A stretch of DNA of 47,909 bases from NCBI GenBank assembly GCA_025450765.1, contig JANWLS010000199.1, positions 1 through 47,909 on the forward strand. The letters are read 5' to 3'. This DNA comes from Vicinamibacterales bacterium. GTDB taxonomy: Bacteria > Acidobacteriota > Vicinamibacteria > Vicinamibacterales > CAVVIG01. A program made the translations under genes and the position numbers. Shown here in pieces: positions 8,655 to 17,571 of the stretch. The notes beneath the pieces are model-generated. The model was given only the letters and a program-made list of their open reading frames with translations, did no database searches and was not told where the DNA came from. Position 1 is the stretch's first letter. Each line of letters begins with the position of its first letter.

Positions 8655-11480
8655 ATGACGACTCGGATGTGTGGGCTGATCGTGGCGCTCTCCGCCGCAC
8701 TCGCCCTCACCATGACTTCGTCGGCCGCGCTGAGCGCGCAACAGGCGACGCCGCCTGCGACGGCGACGTCTGCCGCGCAGCGCGCGATGTCGCCGGCCGC
8801 GCAGAAGGCGCTCGTGCAGAAGTACTGCGTCACCTGCCACAACGATGCCCAGATGACGGGGGGCCTCTCGCTGGAGTCGTTCAATCCCTCCAAGGTCGAT
8901 CCGAGCGTGGCCGGTTTGATGGTCGGCAAGTTGAAGCGGCACGCGATGCCGCCGGCCGGCATGCCGCAGCCGGACAACGCGACGCGCGACGCGTTCATCA
9001 CCGCCTTGTCGGCCGAAGCGGTGAACGCGCCCGCCGGGTCGCACGCCGACGCGAAGACCGCGGCTCCGCCGCAGATGCCGCACGTGGTCGGGGCGCCGAA
9101 GATCGTGTCGTTCGTGCATCACGGCGACGTGATGTCGGTGGCCGAGCAGAACACGATGGTGCACACCATCTGCACGCAGTGCCACGTCGACCAGATCAAG
9201 CCTGGCGGCCTCTCGTTCCAGCACTTCGACATGGCGCAGGCCACGGCCCACCCGAAGATCGCCGAAGACATGCTCGCCAAGCTGCGCGCCGGGATGATGC
9301 CGAAGGCGAGCGCGCCGGTCCGGCCCGACGCGGCGTCGATTCATGCGTTCGTCGTGTCGCTCGAGCACCGGATCGATCGCGCCGCCGCGGCGCATCCCGA
9401 TCCGGGCACGCGCACCTTCCAGCGGCTCAATCGGACGGAGTACACGGACTCCATCCGTACGATGCTCGGCTTGTCGGTGGACGTGAGCCAGTGGCTCCCG
9501 CCCGACACCATGAGCCACAACTTCGACAACATCGCGGACGTGCAGCAGATGTCGCCGACGCTGCTCCAGAGCTATCTGGATGCGGCGGATGAAATCAGCC
9601 GGCTGGCGATCGGCGATCCGCACGCGGTCGCTTCGTCACTGACGTATCCAGCGAGCCCGACCGGTTCCCAGATGCAGCACGTGCCGGGCGCCCCGTACGG
9701 AACGCGCGGCGGCGTGTCGGCCGTCCACATCTTCCCGGCCGACGGCACCTACACCTTCAACGTGCTCTTCTTCGGCGTGCCGACGGGGCAGCTGTATGGA
9801 TCGACGGTGAAGGACGAGCACGTCGAGATTTCGATCGACGGCCAACGCGTGGCGCTGCTCGCGATCGACCCGCACATGAGCGAGTCGAGCCCCCACGGCC
9901 TCAACCTCACGACCGCGCCGATCCAGGTGAAGGCCGGTCCGCATCGCGTCGCGGCCGCGTTCCCGAAGCGGTTCGACGGCCCGATCGACGACCTGCTCAA
10001 GCCGCATCGCTACACGCTGGCCGACACGCAGATCGGCGACGGCCAGGGCGTGACGACGCTCCCGCACGTGCGGACGCTCACGGTCACCGGCCCGCTGCAC
10101 GTCACCGGCGTGTCAGACACGATCAGCCGCGACAGGATCTTCAGTTGCCGGCCGGTGAGCGCGGCCGACGAAGTGCCGTGCGCGACCTCGATCATCAAGC
10201 GCCTGGCGGCGGAAGCCTACCGGCGGCCCGTGAGCGCGACCGACCTGCAGCCGCTGCTCAACTTCTACCAGCTCGGACGCAGGCAGGGCGATTTCGAGAA
10301 CGGGATCCGGATGGCGCTCGAGGCGATTCTCGCCAGCCCGCACTTCCTCTTCCGCCTCGAGCCGCGGCCGGTCACGGTGTCGGCGGGCCAGAACTATCAG
10401 ATCCCGGACATGGCGCTCGCCTCGCGCCTGTCCTACTTCCTGTGGGCCACGCCACCCGACGCGACGCTCATCACGCTGGCGCAGCAGGGGCGCTTGCATC
10501 AGTCCACGGTGCTCGACGCGCAGGTGCACCGGATGCTGCAGGATCCGCGTGCCTACGCGCTCTCGACGCGGTTTGCGGCGCAGTGGCTGCGGCTGCAGGA
10601 CGTGGACAAGGTCCGGCCCGACGCCCTCCAGTATCCGCAGTACGACGCGACGCTCGCCGAGGCGATGAAGACGGAAACCGAGGACTTCTTCAACAGCATC
10701 GTCACGGGCGATCACGACGTGCTCGATTTGCTGACGGCCGACTACACCTACGCCAATCAGGAGCTCGCGGCGTTCTACGGCATCGACGGCGTGGCCGGAC
10801 CGCAGTTCCGGAAGGTGTCGCTCGCCGGGACGCACCGGCGGGGGATTCTCGGTGAAGGCGCCATCCAGGTGGAGCCGTCGGTCGCCGATCGCAGCGATCC
10901 GGTGCTGCGCGGCAAGTGGGTGCTCGAAGTGCTGCTCGGCCAGCCACCCCCGCCGCCGCCGCCGAACGTCGACACGAATCTCGACGACTCCGCCAAGGCG
11001 GTGCAGGGCGGCAAGACGCTCTCGGTGCGCCAGCGGATGGAGGAGCATCGCGCGAATCCATTCTGCGCGTCGTGTCACAGCGTGATCGATCCGATCGGCC
11101 TGTCGCTCGAGAACTTCGGGCCGTCGGGACACTGGCGGATTCGGGACAACGGCGTGCCGGTCGATGCGTCGACGGTGCTCTACGACGGCACGGCCATGAA
11201 CGGCCTCGACGGGCTCGAGCAGGCGATGCTCGGGCACCGGGACACGTTCCTGCGGGTATTCACGGAGAACCTGATGGCGTACGCGCTGGGGCGGCAGGTC
11301 GAGTACTTCGACATGCCGACGGTGCGCGCCGTCATCCATCGGGCGGCGCAGCACGGCAACCGCTTTTCCTCGTACGTGATTGGCATCGTCGAAAGCGATG
11401 CCTTCCGCATGAGCCGGGCGGGCGCTCTGAGCGCGGCAAATGCGGATCACCAGGACCATCAGAAAAACGGATCGAACTGA
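8655..11480 (+). CDS. module A tri-haem cytochrome, DUF1587/1595/1592/1588/1585 family
   Basis: A 941-residue exported protein with a signal peptide (cleavage likely near residue 28, ALSAQQ). There are three CxxCH haem sites: Cys58-His62 (CVTCH), Cys173-His177 (CTQCH) and Cys804-His808 (CASCH). The first two lie in tandem PSCyt-like domains, each with a downstream Met-Pro pair (MPPAG, MMPK) that could give the sixth ligand. DUF1587 follows at about 255-320 (FQRLNRTEYTDSIRTMLGL), then a beta-rich region, DUF1595 with 'AAEAYRRPVSATDLQPLLNF', DUF1592 (LASRLSYFLWATPPDATLI), DUF1588 around the third haem, and DUF1585 at the end. ATG 8655 precedes the signal peptide; an upstream in-frame ATG at 8595 would spoil it. 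Family function is unknown; a periplasmic redox role is inferred from the haems. Confidence 0.92.
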   Translation: MTTRMCGLIVALSAALALTMTSSAALSAQQATPPATATSAAQRAMSPAAQKALVQKYCVTCHNDAQMTGGLSLESFNPSKVDPSVAGLMVGKLKRHAMPPAGMPQPDNATRDAFITALSAEAVNAPAGSHADAKTAAPPQMPHVVGAPKIVSFVHHGDVMSVAEQNTMVHTICTQCHVDQIKPGGLSFQHFDMAQATAHPKIAEDMLAKLRAGMMPKASAPVRPDAASIHAFVVSLEHRIDRAAAAHPDPGTRTFQRLNRTEYTDSIRTMLGLSVDVSQWLPPDTMSHNFDNIADVQQMSPTLLQSYLDAADEISRLAIGDPHAVASSLTYPASPTGSQMQHVPGAPYGTRGGVSAVHIFPADGTYTFNVLFFGVPTGQLYGSTVKDEHVEISIDGQRVALLAIDPHMSESSPHGLNLTTAPIQVKAGPHRVAAAFPKRFDGPIDDLLKPHRYTLADTQIGDGQGVTTLPHVRTLTVTGPLHVTGVSDTISRDRIFSCRPVSAADEVPCATSIIKRLAAEAYRRPVSATDLQPLLNFYQLGRRQGDFENGIRMALEAILASPHFLFRLEPRPVTVSAGQNYQIPDMALASRLSYFLWATPPDATLITLAQQGRLHQSTVLDAQVHRMLQDPRAYALSTRFAAQWLRLQDVDKVRPDALQYPQYDATLAEAMKTETEDFFNSIVTGDHDVLDLLTADYTYANQELAAFYGIDGVAGPQFRKVSLAGTHRRGILGEGAIQVEPSVADRSDPVLRGKWVLEVLLGQPPPPPPPNVDTNLDDSAKAVQGGKTLSVRQRMEEHRANPFCASCHSVIDPIGLSLENFGPSGHWRIRDNGVPVDASTVLYDGTAMNGLDGLEQAMLGHRDTFLRVFTENLMAYALGRQVEYFDMPTVRAVIHRAAQHGNRFSSYVIGIVESDAFRMSRAGALSAANADHQDHQKNGSN

Positions 11481-11492
11481 GGGAGGATGAGA

Positions 11493-12923
11493 ATGTTTCT
11501 CACACAGAAGAAGCTGTCGCGCCGCACGGTCCTGAAGGGGATGGGCGTCACCATGGCGCTGCCGTTTCTCGACGCCATGGTTCCGGCCGGCAAGGCGTGG
11601 GCGAAGACGCCGGCTGGCCAGGCCATGAGCCAACCGCGGCTGGTCGCGATGGAGATGGTGCACGGCTGCGCGGGAAGCGCGCACCTGGGCTGGAACGAGA
11701 ACATGTGGTCGCCGGCCAAGGCCGGGAGCGACTTCGACATCACCCAGTCGAGCCTGAAGTCGCTCCAGCCGCTGCGCGACTACCTGACCATCGTCAGCAA
11801 CACGCGGAATCATGCCGCCGAAGCGTGGTCGGCGCCGGAAGTCGGCGGCGATCACTTCCGCTCGAGCGCGACCTACCTGACGCAGGCGCACCCGAAGCAG
11901 ACCGAAGGATCGGACATCCACGACGGCGTCTCGATCGACCAGATCTACGCGCAGGTGCACGGCAAGTCGCTCGCCATCCCCTCGATGCAGCTCTGTATCG
12001 AGCCGGTGGACCAGGGCGGCGGCTGCGCCTACGGCTACGCCTGCGTCTACATGGACACGATCTCCTGGGCCTCCCCGACCGAACCGCTGCCGATGATCCG
12101 CGACCCCCGCGCGGTCTTCAACCAGCTGTTCGGCCTGGGGGGCACTCCCCAGGATCGCGCGCAGCGCCGGCAGGCCAACGCGAGCATCCTGGACTGGCTC
12201 ACCAGCCAGGTCTCCGATCTGAAGCGCGATCTCGGCCCGCAGGATCGGGTGAAGCTGACCAACTATCTCGATGACGTGCGCGAGATCGAGCGGCGGATCC
12301 AGAACGTCGAGGCACGCAACAAGAGCGGCGCGATGCGCGACCTGCCCGAGGCGCCGATCGGCGTGCCCGACTCGTTCCACGAGCACGTGCACCTGATGAT
12401 GGACCTCATCGCCGCCGCCTTCCAGTCGGATCTCACGCGGACGTTCACCTTCAAGCTCGGACGCGATGCGTCGGGCCGTGTCTACCCGGGTGCCGGCGGC
12501 AAGGCGGCGACGGCGGCGTTCCATCCGACATCGCATCACCAGGAGAAGGAAGACCGCCTGCGCATCTTCCAGGCGATCAACACCTATCACGTGAGCATGG
12601 TGCCCTACCTGGCCAACAAGCTGAAGAGCATCCAGGAGGCCGACGGCAACCTGCTCGAGAAGAGCCTGCTGATCTACGGATCGCCGATGGGCGACTCGAA
12701 CCTCCACAACCACGTGCGGCTGCCGCTCTTCATGGTGGGCCACGCGGCCGGCCAGCTGAAGGGGAACAACCACATCATCGCGCCCGACAACACGCCGATG
12801 GCCAATGTGTGGCTGACCGTCCTCAACATGCTCGGCGTGCAGAAGGACAAGTTCCAGAACAGCACGAACGCCATGGACCTCAACTCGGCCGGTGTGATCA
12901 CGACCACGTCGACCGCGGCCTAG
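11493..12923 (+). CDS. module A Tat-exported DUF1552 protein
   Basis: A 476-residue protein with a twin-arginine signal: LSRRTVLKGMGVTMALPFLD, arginines 10-11, then a hydrophobic stretch and AKAWA-type end. The body is DUF1552 (PF07586), whose signature HxxSHH appears as HPTSHH at 344-349. Another family block reads 'LCIEPVDQGGGCAYGYACVY'. The protein is structurally likely to be alkaline-phosphatase/sulfatase-like by its relation to DUF1501-type proteins, but no activity is established. The ATG at 11493 lies six bases after GGAGG; ATG 11487 overlaps that site. It starts 12 nt after the cytochrome stop, so the two are surely co-transcribed. Tat export suggests folding or cofactor loading in the cytoplasm before export. 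Confidence 0.92.
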   Translation: MFLTQKKLSRRTVLKGMGVTMALPFLDAMVPAGKAWAKTPAGQAMSQPRLVAMEMVHGCAGSAHLGWNENMWSPAKAGSDFDITQSSLKSLQPLRDYLTIVSNTRNHAAEAWSAPEVGGDHFRSSATYLTQAHPKQTEGSDIHDGVSIDQIYAQVHGKSLAIPSMQLCIEPVDQGGGCAYGYACVYMDTISWASPTEPLPMIRDPRAVFNQLFGLGGTPQDRAQRRQANASILDWLTSQVSDLKRDLGPQDRVKLTNYLDDVREIERRIQNVEARNKSGAMRDLPEAPIGVPDSFHEHVHLMMDLIAAAFQSDLTRTFTFKLGRDASGRVYPGAGGKAATAAFHPTSHHQEKEDRLRIFQAINTYHVSMVPYLANKLKSIQEADGNLLEKSLLIYGSPMGDSNLHNHVRLPLFMVGHAAGQLKGNNHIIAPDNTPMANVWLTVLNMLGVQKDKFQNSTNAMDLNSAGVITTTSTAA

Positions 12924-12937
12924 GAGCGGACATCGTG

Positions 12938-14680
12938 ATGAGACCAGCTTCGGCCATTCGCGCAGGTTTGACGTTGGCAGTGGCGGTGTGCCTCACGGCA
13001 CTCGTCACCGCCGCGCCGAGCATGACGCCGGTGGCTGATGCGGCGATGAACAGCGAGCCTGGCCAGGTGAAAACACTCCTGGAGCAGGGCGCCGACGTCA
13101 ACACGGCTCAGCACGACGGGATGACCGCGCTCCACTGGGCGGCGCTCAATGGCGACGAGGCGCTGGCGAAGATGCTGCTGGTGGCCGGGGCGGATGCCAA
13201 TGCGGCGACGCGGGTCGGCGGCTACACGCCGCTCGATATCGCCGCGAAGGATGGTCACGCGGACCTGGTGAAGGTGCTGCTCGACGGCGGGGCCGACGCC
13301 AGGCGCGTCGATCTGCACGGCACGACGCCGCTGATGCTGGCGGCGGCCTCCGGCAGCGTGCCGGCCGTGCTCGATCTCCTGAAGGCGGGGGCGGATGTGA
13401 ACGCCACCGAGCACGTCAAGGGCGAGACGGCCTTGATGTTCGCGGCCGGCAGCGGCCGCACCGACGTGATCAAGACGCTGCTCGCGCACGGCGCCGATTG
13501 GAAACCGGCGTCGAAGGTCCTCGACTGGACGAAGCTGCCGAAGGACGATCCCCGTCTTGGCGGCGCCGGCCGCCGGCAGGCCGCGGCGGGCGCGGCGAAG
13601 AAGGGCAGCAAGGGCCCGGCCGGAAAAGCGGCGGACGCGTCCGCTGACGCGACGAAGACGCCGAAATTCACCCAGCCGCTGTCGTACGTCCAGCTTGTCG
13701 GGACGCAGGGCGGCATGACCGCCTTGATGCTCGCCGTGCGCCAGGGCGACCTGCCGAGCGTGCAGGCGCTCGTCGACGGCGGCGCGGACGTGAACGAGGT
13801 GAACCCCGGGGACCGCAGCAGCCCGCTGCTCATCGCGACGATCAACGGCAATTTCGACGTCGCCGAGTACCTCCTCGCGCACGGCGCGGATCCGAACCTC
13901 GCCAGCAAGGCGGGGGCGACGCCGCTCTACGCGACGATCAACGTGCAGTGGGCGCCGAAGGCGTTCTATCCGCAGCCCAATCCGTTCCAGCAGCAGACGA
14001 CTTATCTGCAGATGATGTCGGACCTGCTGAAACACGGCGCCAACCCGAACGCGCGCCTCACCGAGCGTCTCTGGTACACGGGCTACAACTTCGATCAGGC
14101 GGCCGTGGACGCCGCCGGCTCGACGCCCTTCTGGCGTGCCGCGCAGTCGACGGATCTTGCGGCGATGAAGCTGCTCGTCGCGCACGGCGCCGACCCGCGC
14201 ATCTGGAGCGAGGTGACGCCCGAGCGCGGCCTGCCGAACGGGGGGAACCGGAACGATACCCTCACGAAGGCCCAGCTCCTGGCGCAGCAGGAAGCGCGCG
14301 AGAAGAAGCTCGGCAGCCCCGCGGTGAGCCCGTTCCTCGTGGCGTCGGGCGCCGGCTGGAACGGCAACTTCAACGTGAACGCCCCGGGCAGCTGGATGCC
14401 GACGATCCGCTACTTCGTCGAGCAGCTGCACGTGGACGTCAATCAACGCGACGATAACGGCTACACGGCCCTGCACTATGCGGCGGCGCGCGGCGACAAC
14501 GAGATGATTCTCTATCTCGTCTCGAAGGGCGCCGATCCGACGCTCGTGGCCGACGATGGCATGACGACGGTGGACATGGCGAACGGTCCGAAGCAGCGCA
14601 TCAATCCGTTTCCGACGACGATTGCGCTGCTCGAAGGGCTGGGCGCCCGGATGATGCACAAATGCGTGTCGTGCGGCTGA
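12938..14680 (+). CDS. module A exported ankyrin-repeat protein with CVSCG tail
   Basis: A 580-residue protein with a signal peptide (RAGLTLAVAVCLTALVTAAP). Ankyrin repeats fill about 35-210 ('DGMTALHWAALNGDEALAKM', 'GGYTPLDIAAKDGHADLVKV') and resume after an Ala/Lys-rich linker near 210-245, running to the end. A family-specific insert reads 'LWYTGYNFDQAAVDAAGSTP'. The last residues are MMHKCVSCG, Cys576 and Cys579, a motif shared by all three ankyrin proteins here. GGAG at 12923-12926 supports ATG 12938 or GTG 12935. It begins 14 nt after the DUF1552 stop. Ankyrin repeats normally bind proteins, so it may scaffold the cytochrome or DUF1552 partner in the periplasm; that is inference. Confidence 0.92.
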   Translation: MRPASAIRAGLTLAVAVCLTALVTAAPSMTPVADAAMNSEPGQVKTLLEQGADVNTAQHDGMTALHWAALNGDEALAKMLLVAGADANAATRVGGYTPLDIAAKDGHADLVKVLLDGGADARRVDLHGTTPLMLAAASGSVPAVLDLLKAGADVNATEHVKGETALMFAAGSGRTDVIKTLLAHGADWKPASKVLDWTKLPKDDPRLGGAGRRQAAAGAAKKGSKGPAGKAADASADATKTPKFTQPLSYVQLVGTQGGMTALMLAVRQGDLPSVQALVDGGADVNEVNPGDRSSPLLIATINGNFDVAEYLLAHGADPNLASKAGATPLYATINVQWAPKAFYPQPNPFQQQTTYLQMMSDLLKHGANPNARLTERLWYTGYNFDQAAVDAAGSTPFWRAAQSTDLAAMKLLVAHGADPRIWSEVTPERGLPNGGNRNDTLTKAQLLAQQEAREKKLGSPAVSPFLVASGAGWNGNFNVNAPGSWMPTIRYFVEQLHVDVNQRDDNGYTALHYAAARGDNEMILYLVSKGADPTLVADDGMTTVDMANGPKQRINPFPTTIALLEGLGARMMHKCVSCG

Positions 14681-14708
14681 CGCGCGACCAACGACGGGAT
14701 ATCTGGTC

Positions 14709-17561
14709 ATGATGAAACGCGTAAGCGGAATTCTGGTGGCACTCGCGGGCGGCCTGGCGCTCGGCTTCGGGCTGCAGGCGAGTCCGGCGGCGCAGCAGGC
14801 GTCGGCGAACTCGACCACGGCGCCTCCCGCGGCCACGGCCAGCGCCAGCGCGCAGGGGACGATGTCGCCCGCGGCGCAGAAGGCGGTCGTGCAGAAGTAC
14901 TGCGTCACCTGCCACAACGACGCGCAGATGACGGGCGGGCTCTCCCTGCAGCAGTTCGACGCCACGAAAGTGGATCCGAGCATCGCCGGCCTGATGGTCG
15001 GCAAGCTGAAGGCGCACGCGATGCCCCCGGCGGGGATGCCGCAGCCGGACAACGCCACGCGCGCCGCGTTCATCGCGGCGCTGCAGGCGGAGGCGGTCGG
15101 GCAGAAGGGATCCTCGAAGCCGTCGAGCGCGAGCGCGGCGCCGCCGAAGATGCCGTCGCGGACCGGACCGGCGAAGATCGTCAGCTTCGTGCACCACGGC
15201 GACGTGATGTCGGTGGCCGAGCAGGACAAGATGGTGCACGCCATCTGCACCCAGTGCCACATCGACGCGATCAAGCCGGGCGGGCTGTCGTTCGAGCACC
15301 TGCACATGGCCGATCTGCCGGTGAAGCACCCTGATATCGCCGAGAACATGATCGCCAAGCTGCAGGCGGGGATGATGCCGAAGGCGAGCGCGCCGGTCCG
15401 GCCGGACCAGGCGTCCATCAATGCCTTCGTCGCCTCGCTCGAGAGCCGAATCGACAAGCGCGCGGCCACGCATCCCGATCCCGGCTCGCGCACGTTCCAG
15501 CGGCTCAACCGGGTGGAGTACGCCGCCTCGATCAGGAACCTGCTCGGGCTCTCGGTCGACGTGAGCCAGTGGCTGCCGCCCGACACGATGAGCCACAACT
15601 TCGACAACATCGCGGACGTGCAGGAGATGTCGCCGACGCTGCTCCAGGCGTATCTCGATGCCGCCGATGAAATCAGCCGGCTCGCCGTGGGCGATCCGCA
15701 CGTGGTGGCCTCCGCCGCCAGTTACCCGGCGAGCACCACCGCCTCCCAGGTCGAGCACGTCCCCGGGGCGCCGCTCGGCACGCGCGGCGGGCTCTCGGTC
15801 CTTCACGTGTTCCCGGCCGACGGGACCTACAGCTTCAAGGCCCTGCTCTTCGCGGTCTCGACCGGCGGGCTCTTCGGATCGCGGCTCGCCAACCAGCAGA
15901 TCGAAATCTCGATCGACGGCCAGCGCGTGGCGCTGCTGAAGGTCGACCCGCAGATGAGCGAGTCGAAGCCCCACGGGCTCGAGCTGAGCACGCCGCCCAT
16001 CGAAATCAAGGCGGGGCAGCATCGCGTCTCGGCCGCGTTCCTCAAGGAGAGCGACGCCGCCAACGACGACCTGATGGCGCCCGAGCGCTACACGCTCGCC
16101 GACCTCGACATCGGCGACGACTTCGGCGTCACCGAGTATCCGCACCTGCGGATCCTGACGATCACCGGGCCGATGCACGTCACGGGCGTCTCGAACACGA
16201 TCAGCCGCGACAAGATCTTCGTCTGCCGGCCGATCACCGCGGGTGACGAGCTGCCCTGCGCGACGCGGATCGTGCGGAAGCTCGCGACCGAGGCCTATCG
16301 CGCGCCGGTGTCGGCGACCGAGCTGCAGCCGCTGATGAAGTTCTATCAGCTCGGGCGTCAGCAGGGCGATTTCGAGAACGGCATCCGGATGGCGCTCCAG
16401 GCCGTCCTGGCGAGCCCGCACTTCCTCTTCCGGCTCGAGCCGCGGCCGGTCACGGTGAAGGCCGCCGCGAACTACCGGATCCCGGACCTCGCGCTCGCCT
16501 CGCGCCTGTCCTACTTCCTCTGGGCGACGCCGCCCGATGCGACGCTCATCAAGCTGGCGGAGCAGGACCGGCTGCATGAGCCGACCGTGCTCGAAGCGCA
16601 GGTGAAGCGGATGCTGCAGGACCCGCGCGCCTACGCGCTCTCGACCAGGTTCGCGGCCCAGTGGCTCCGCCTGGAGGACGTCGACAAGGTCCGGCCCGAC
16701 GCGCTGATGTATCCGCAGTACGACGCGACGCTCGCCAGGGACATGAAGACGGAAACCGAGGACTTCTTCAACAGCATCGTCACGGGCGACCAGAACGTCC
16801 TCAACCTGCTGACGGCGGACTACACCTACGTGAACCAGGATCTGGCGAACTTCTATGGCATCAAGGGCGTCGCCGGGCCGCAGTTCCAGAAGGTGTCGCT
16901 CGATGGGACGCACCGCCGCGGCATTCTCGGCGAGGGCGCCATCCAGGTGGAGACGTCGGTCGCCGAGCGCAGCGACCCGGTGCTGCGCGGCAAGTGGGTC
17001 CTCGAAGTGCTGCTCGGGCAGCCGCCACCCCCGCCGCCGCCGAACGTCGATACGAACCTGGACGACTCGGCCAAGTCGGTCGAGAACGGCAAGCCGCTCT
17101 CGGTGCGGCAGCGGATGGAAGAGCACCGCGCGAATCCGTTCTGCGCCTCGTGCCACAGCGTGATCGATCCGATCGGGCTCTCGATGGAGAACTTCGGGCC
17201 TTCGGGTCACTGGCGGATTCGTGACAACGGCGTGGACGTGGACAACTCGACGACGCTCTACGACGGCACGAAGATGGTGGGGCTGGACGGCCTGGTGACC
17301 GCGATGATGAAGCACCAGGACACGTTCCTCACCGTGTTCACCGAAAACCTGATGGCCTACGCGCTTGGCCGGCAGGTCGAGTACTTCGACATGCCGACCG
17401 TGCGGGCCGTGATCGACCAGGCGAAGCGGCACGGCAACCATTTCTCCTCGTACGTGATGGGGATCGTCCAGAGCGACGCGTTCCGGATGAGCCGGGCCGG
17501 CACGCTGACGGCTGACAGCGCGGACGTCCATCAAAACCACGCGGCGACGAAGGGGCACTGA
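14709..17561 (+). CDS. module B tri-haem cytochrome, DUF1592 family
   Basis: A 950-residue close paralogue of the module A cytochrome, with near-identical stretches such as 'DVSQWLPPDTMSHNFDNIAD'. It has a signal peptide (ILVALAGGLALGFGLQASPA) and haem sites at Cys65-His69, Cys180-His184 and Cys812-His816. The domain order is the same: two tandem haem domains, DUF1587, DUF1595, DUF1592 with the proline run 'GQPPPPPPPNVDTNLDD', DUF1588 and DUF1585. It starts 28 nt after the module A ankyrin gene, so modules A and B probably form one operon. Unlike modules A and C it is followed directly by an ankyrin gene, with no DUF1552 gene or remnant between. It probably arose by tandem duplication of module A. 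Confidence 0.92.
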   Translation: MMKRVSGILVALAGGLALGFGLQASPAAQQASANSTTAPPAATASASAQGTMSPAAQKAVVQKYCVTCHNDAQMTGGLSLQQFDATKVDPSIAGLMVGKLKAHAMPPAGMPQPDNATRAAFIAALQAEAVGQKGSSKPSSASAAPPKMPSRTGPAKIVSFVHHGDVMSVAEQDKMVHAICTQCHIDAIKPGGLSFEHLHMADLPVKHPDIAENMIAKLQAGMMPKASAPVRPDQASINAFVASLESRIDKRAATHPDPGSRTFQRLNRVEYAASIRNLLGLSVDVSQWLPPDTMSHNFDNIADVQEMSPTLLQAYLDAADEISRLAVGDPHVVASAASYPASTTASQVEHVPGAPLGTRGGLSVLHVFPADGTYSFKALLFAVSTGGLFGSRLANQQIEISIDGQRVALLKVDPQMSESKPHGLELSTPPIEIKAGQHRVSAAFLKESDAANDDLMAPERYTLADLDIGDDFGVTEYPHLRILTITGPMHVTGVSNTISRDKIFVCRPITAGDELPCATRIVRKLATEAYRAPVSATELQPLMKFYQLGRQQGDFENGIRMALQAVLASPHFLFRLEPRPVTVKAAANYRIPDLALASRLSYFLWATPPDATLIKLAEQDRLHEPTVLEAQVKRMLQDPRAYALSTRFAAQWLRLEDVDKVRPDALMYPQYDATLARDMKTETEDFFNSIVTGDQNVLNLLTADYTYVNQDLANFYGIKGVAGPQFQKVSLDGTHRRGILGEGAIQVETSVAERSDPVLRGKWVLEVLLGQPPPPPPPNVDTNLDDSAKSVENGKPLSVRQRMEEHRANPFCASCHSVIDPIGLSMENFGPSGHWRIRDNGVDVDNSTTLYDGTKMVGLDGLVTAMMKHQDTFLTVFTENLMAYALGRQVEYFDMPTVRAVIDQAKRHGNHFSSYVMGIVQSDAFRMSRAGTLTADSADVHQNHAATKGH

Positions 17562-17571
17562 GAGGGATCAG

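Noticed and set aside
14650-14680. Haem attachment at the ankyrin C-terminal CxSC motif
   Set aside because: Canonical c-type attachment needs CxxCH; here Gly follows the second Cys. Kept as a redox or metal motif instead.
14601-17558. Very long open frames on the minus strand opposite the cytochrome genes (also about 12920-15610 and 19737-22517)
   Set aside because: They are Arg/His-rich translations antisense to clearly conserved genes. High GC keeps the opposite frame free of stops. No signal peptide, motif or ribosome-binding site supports them.
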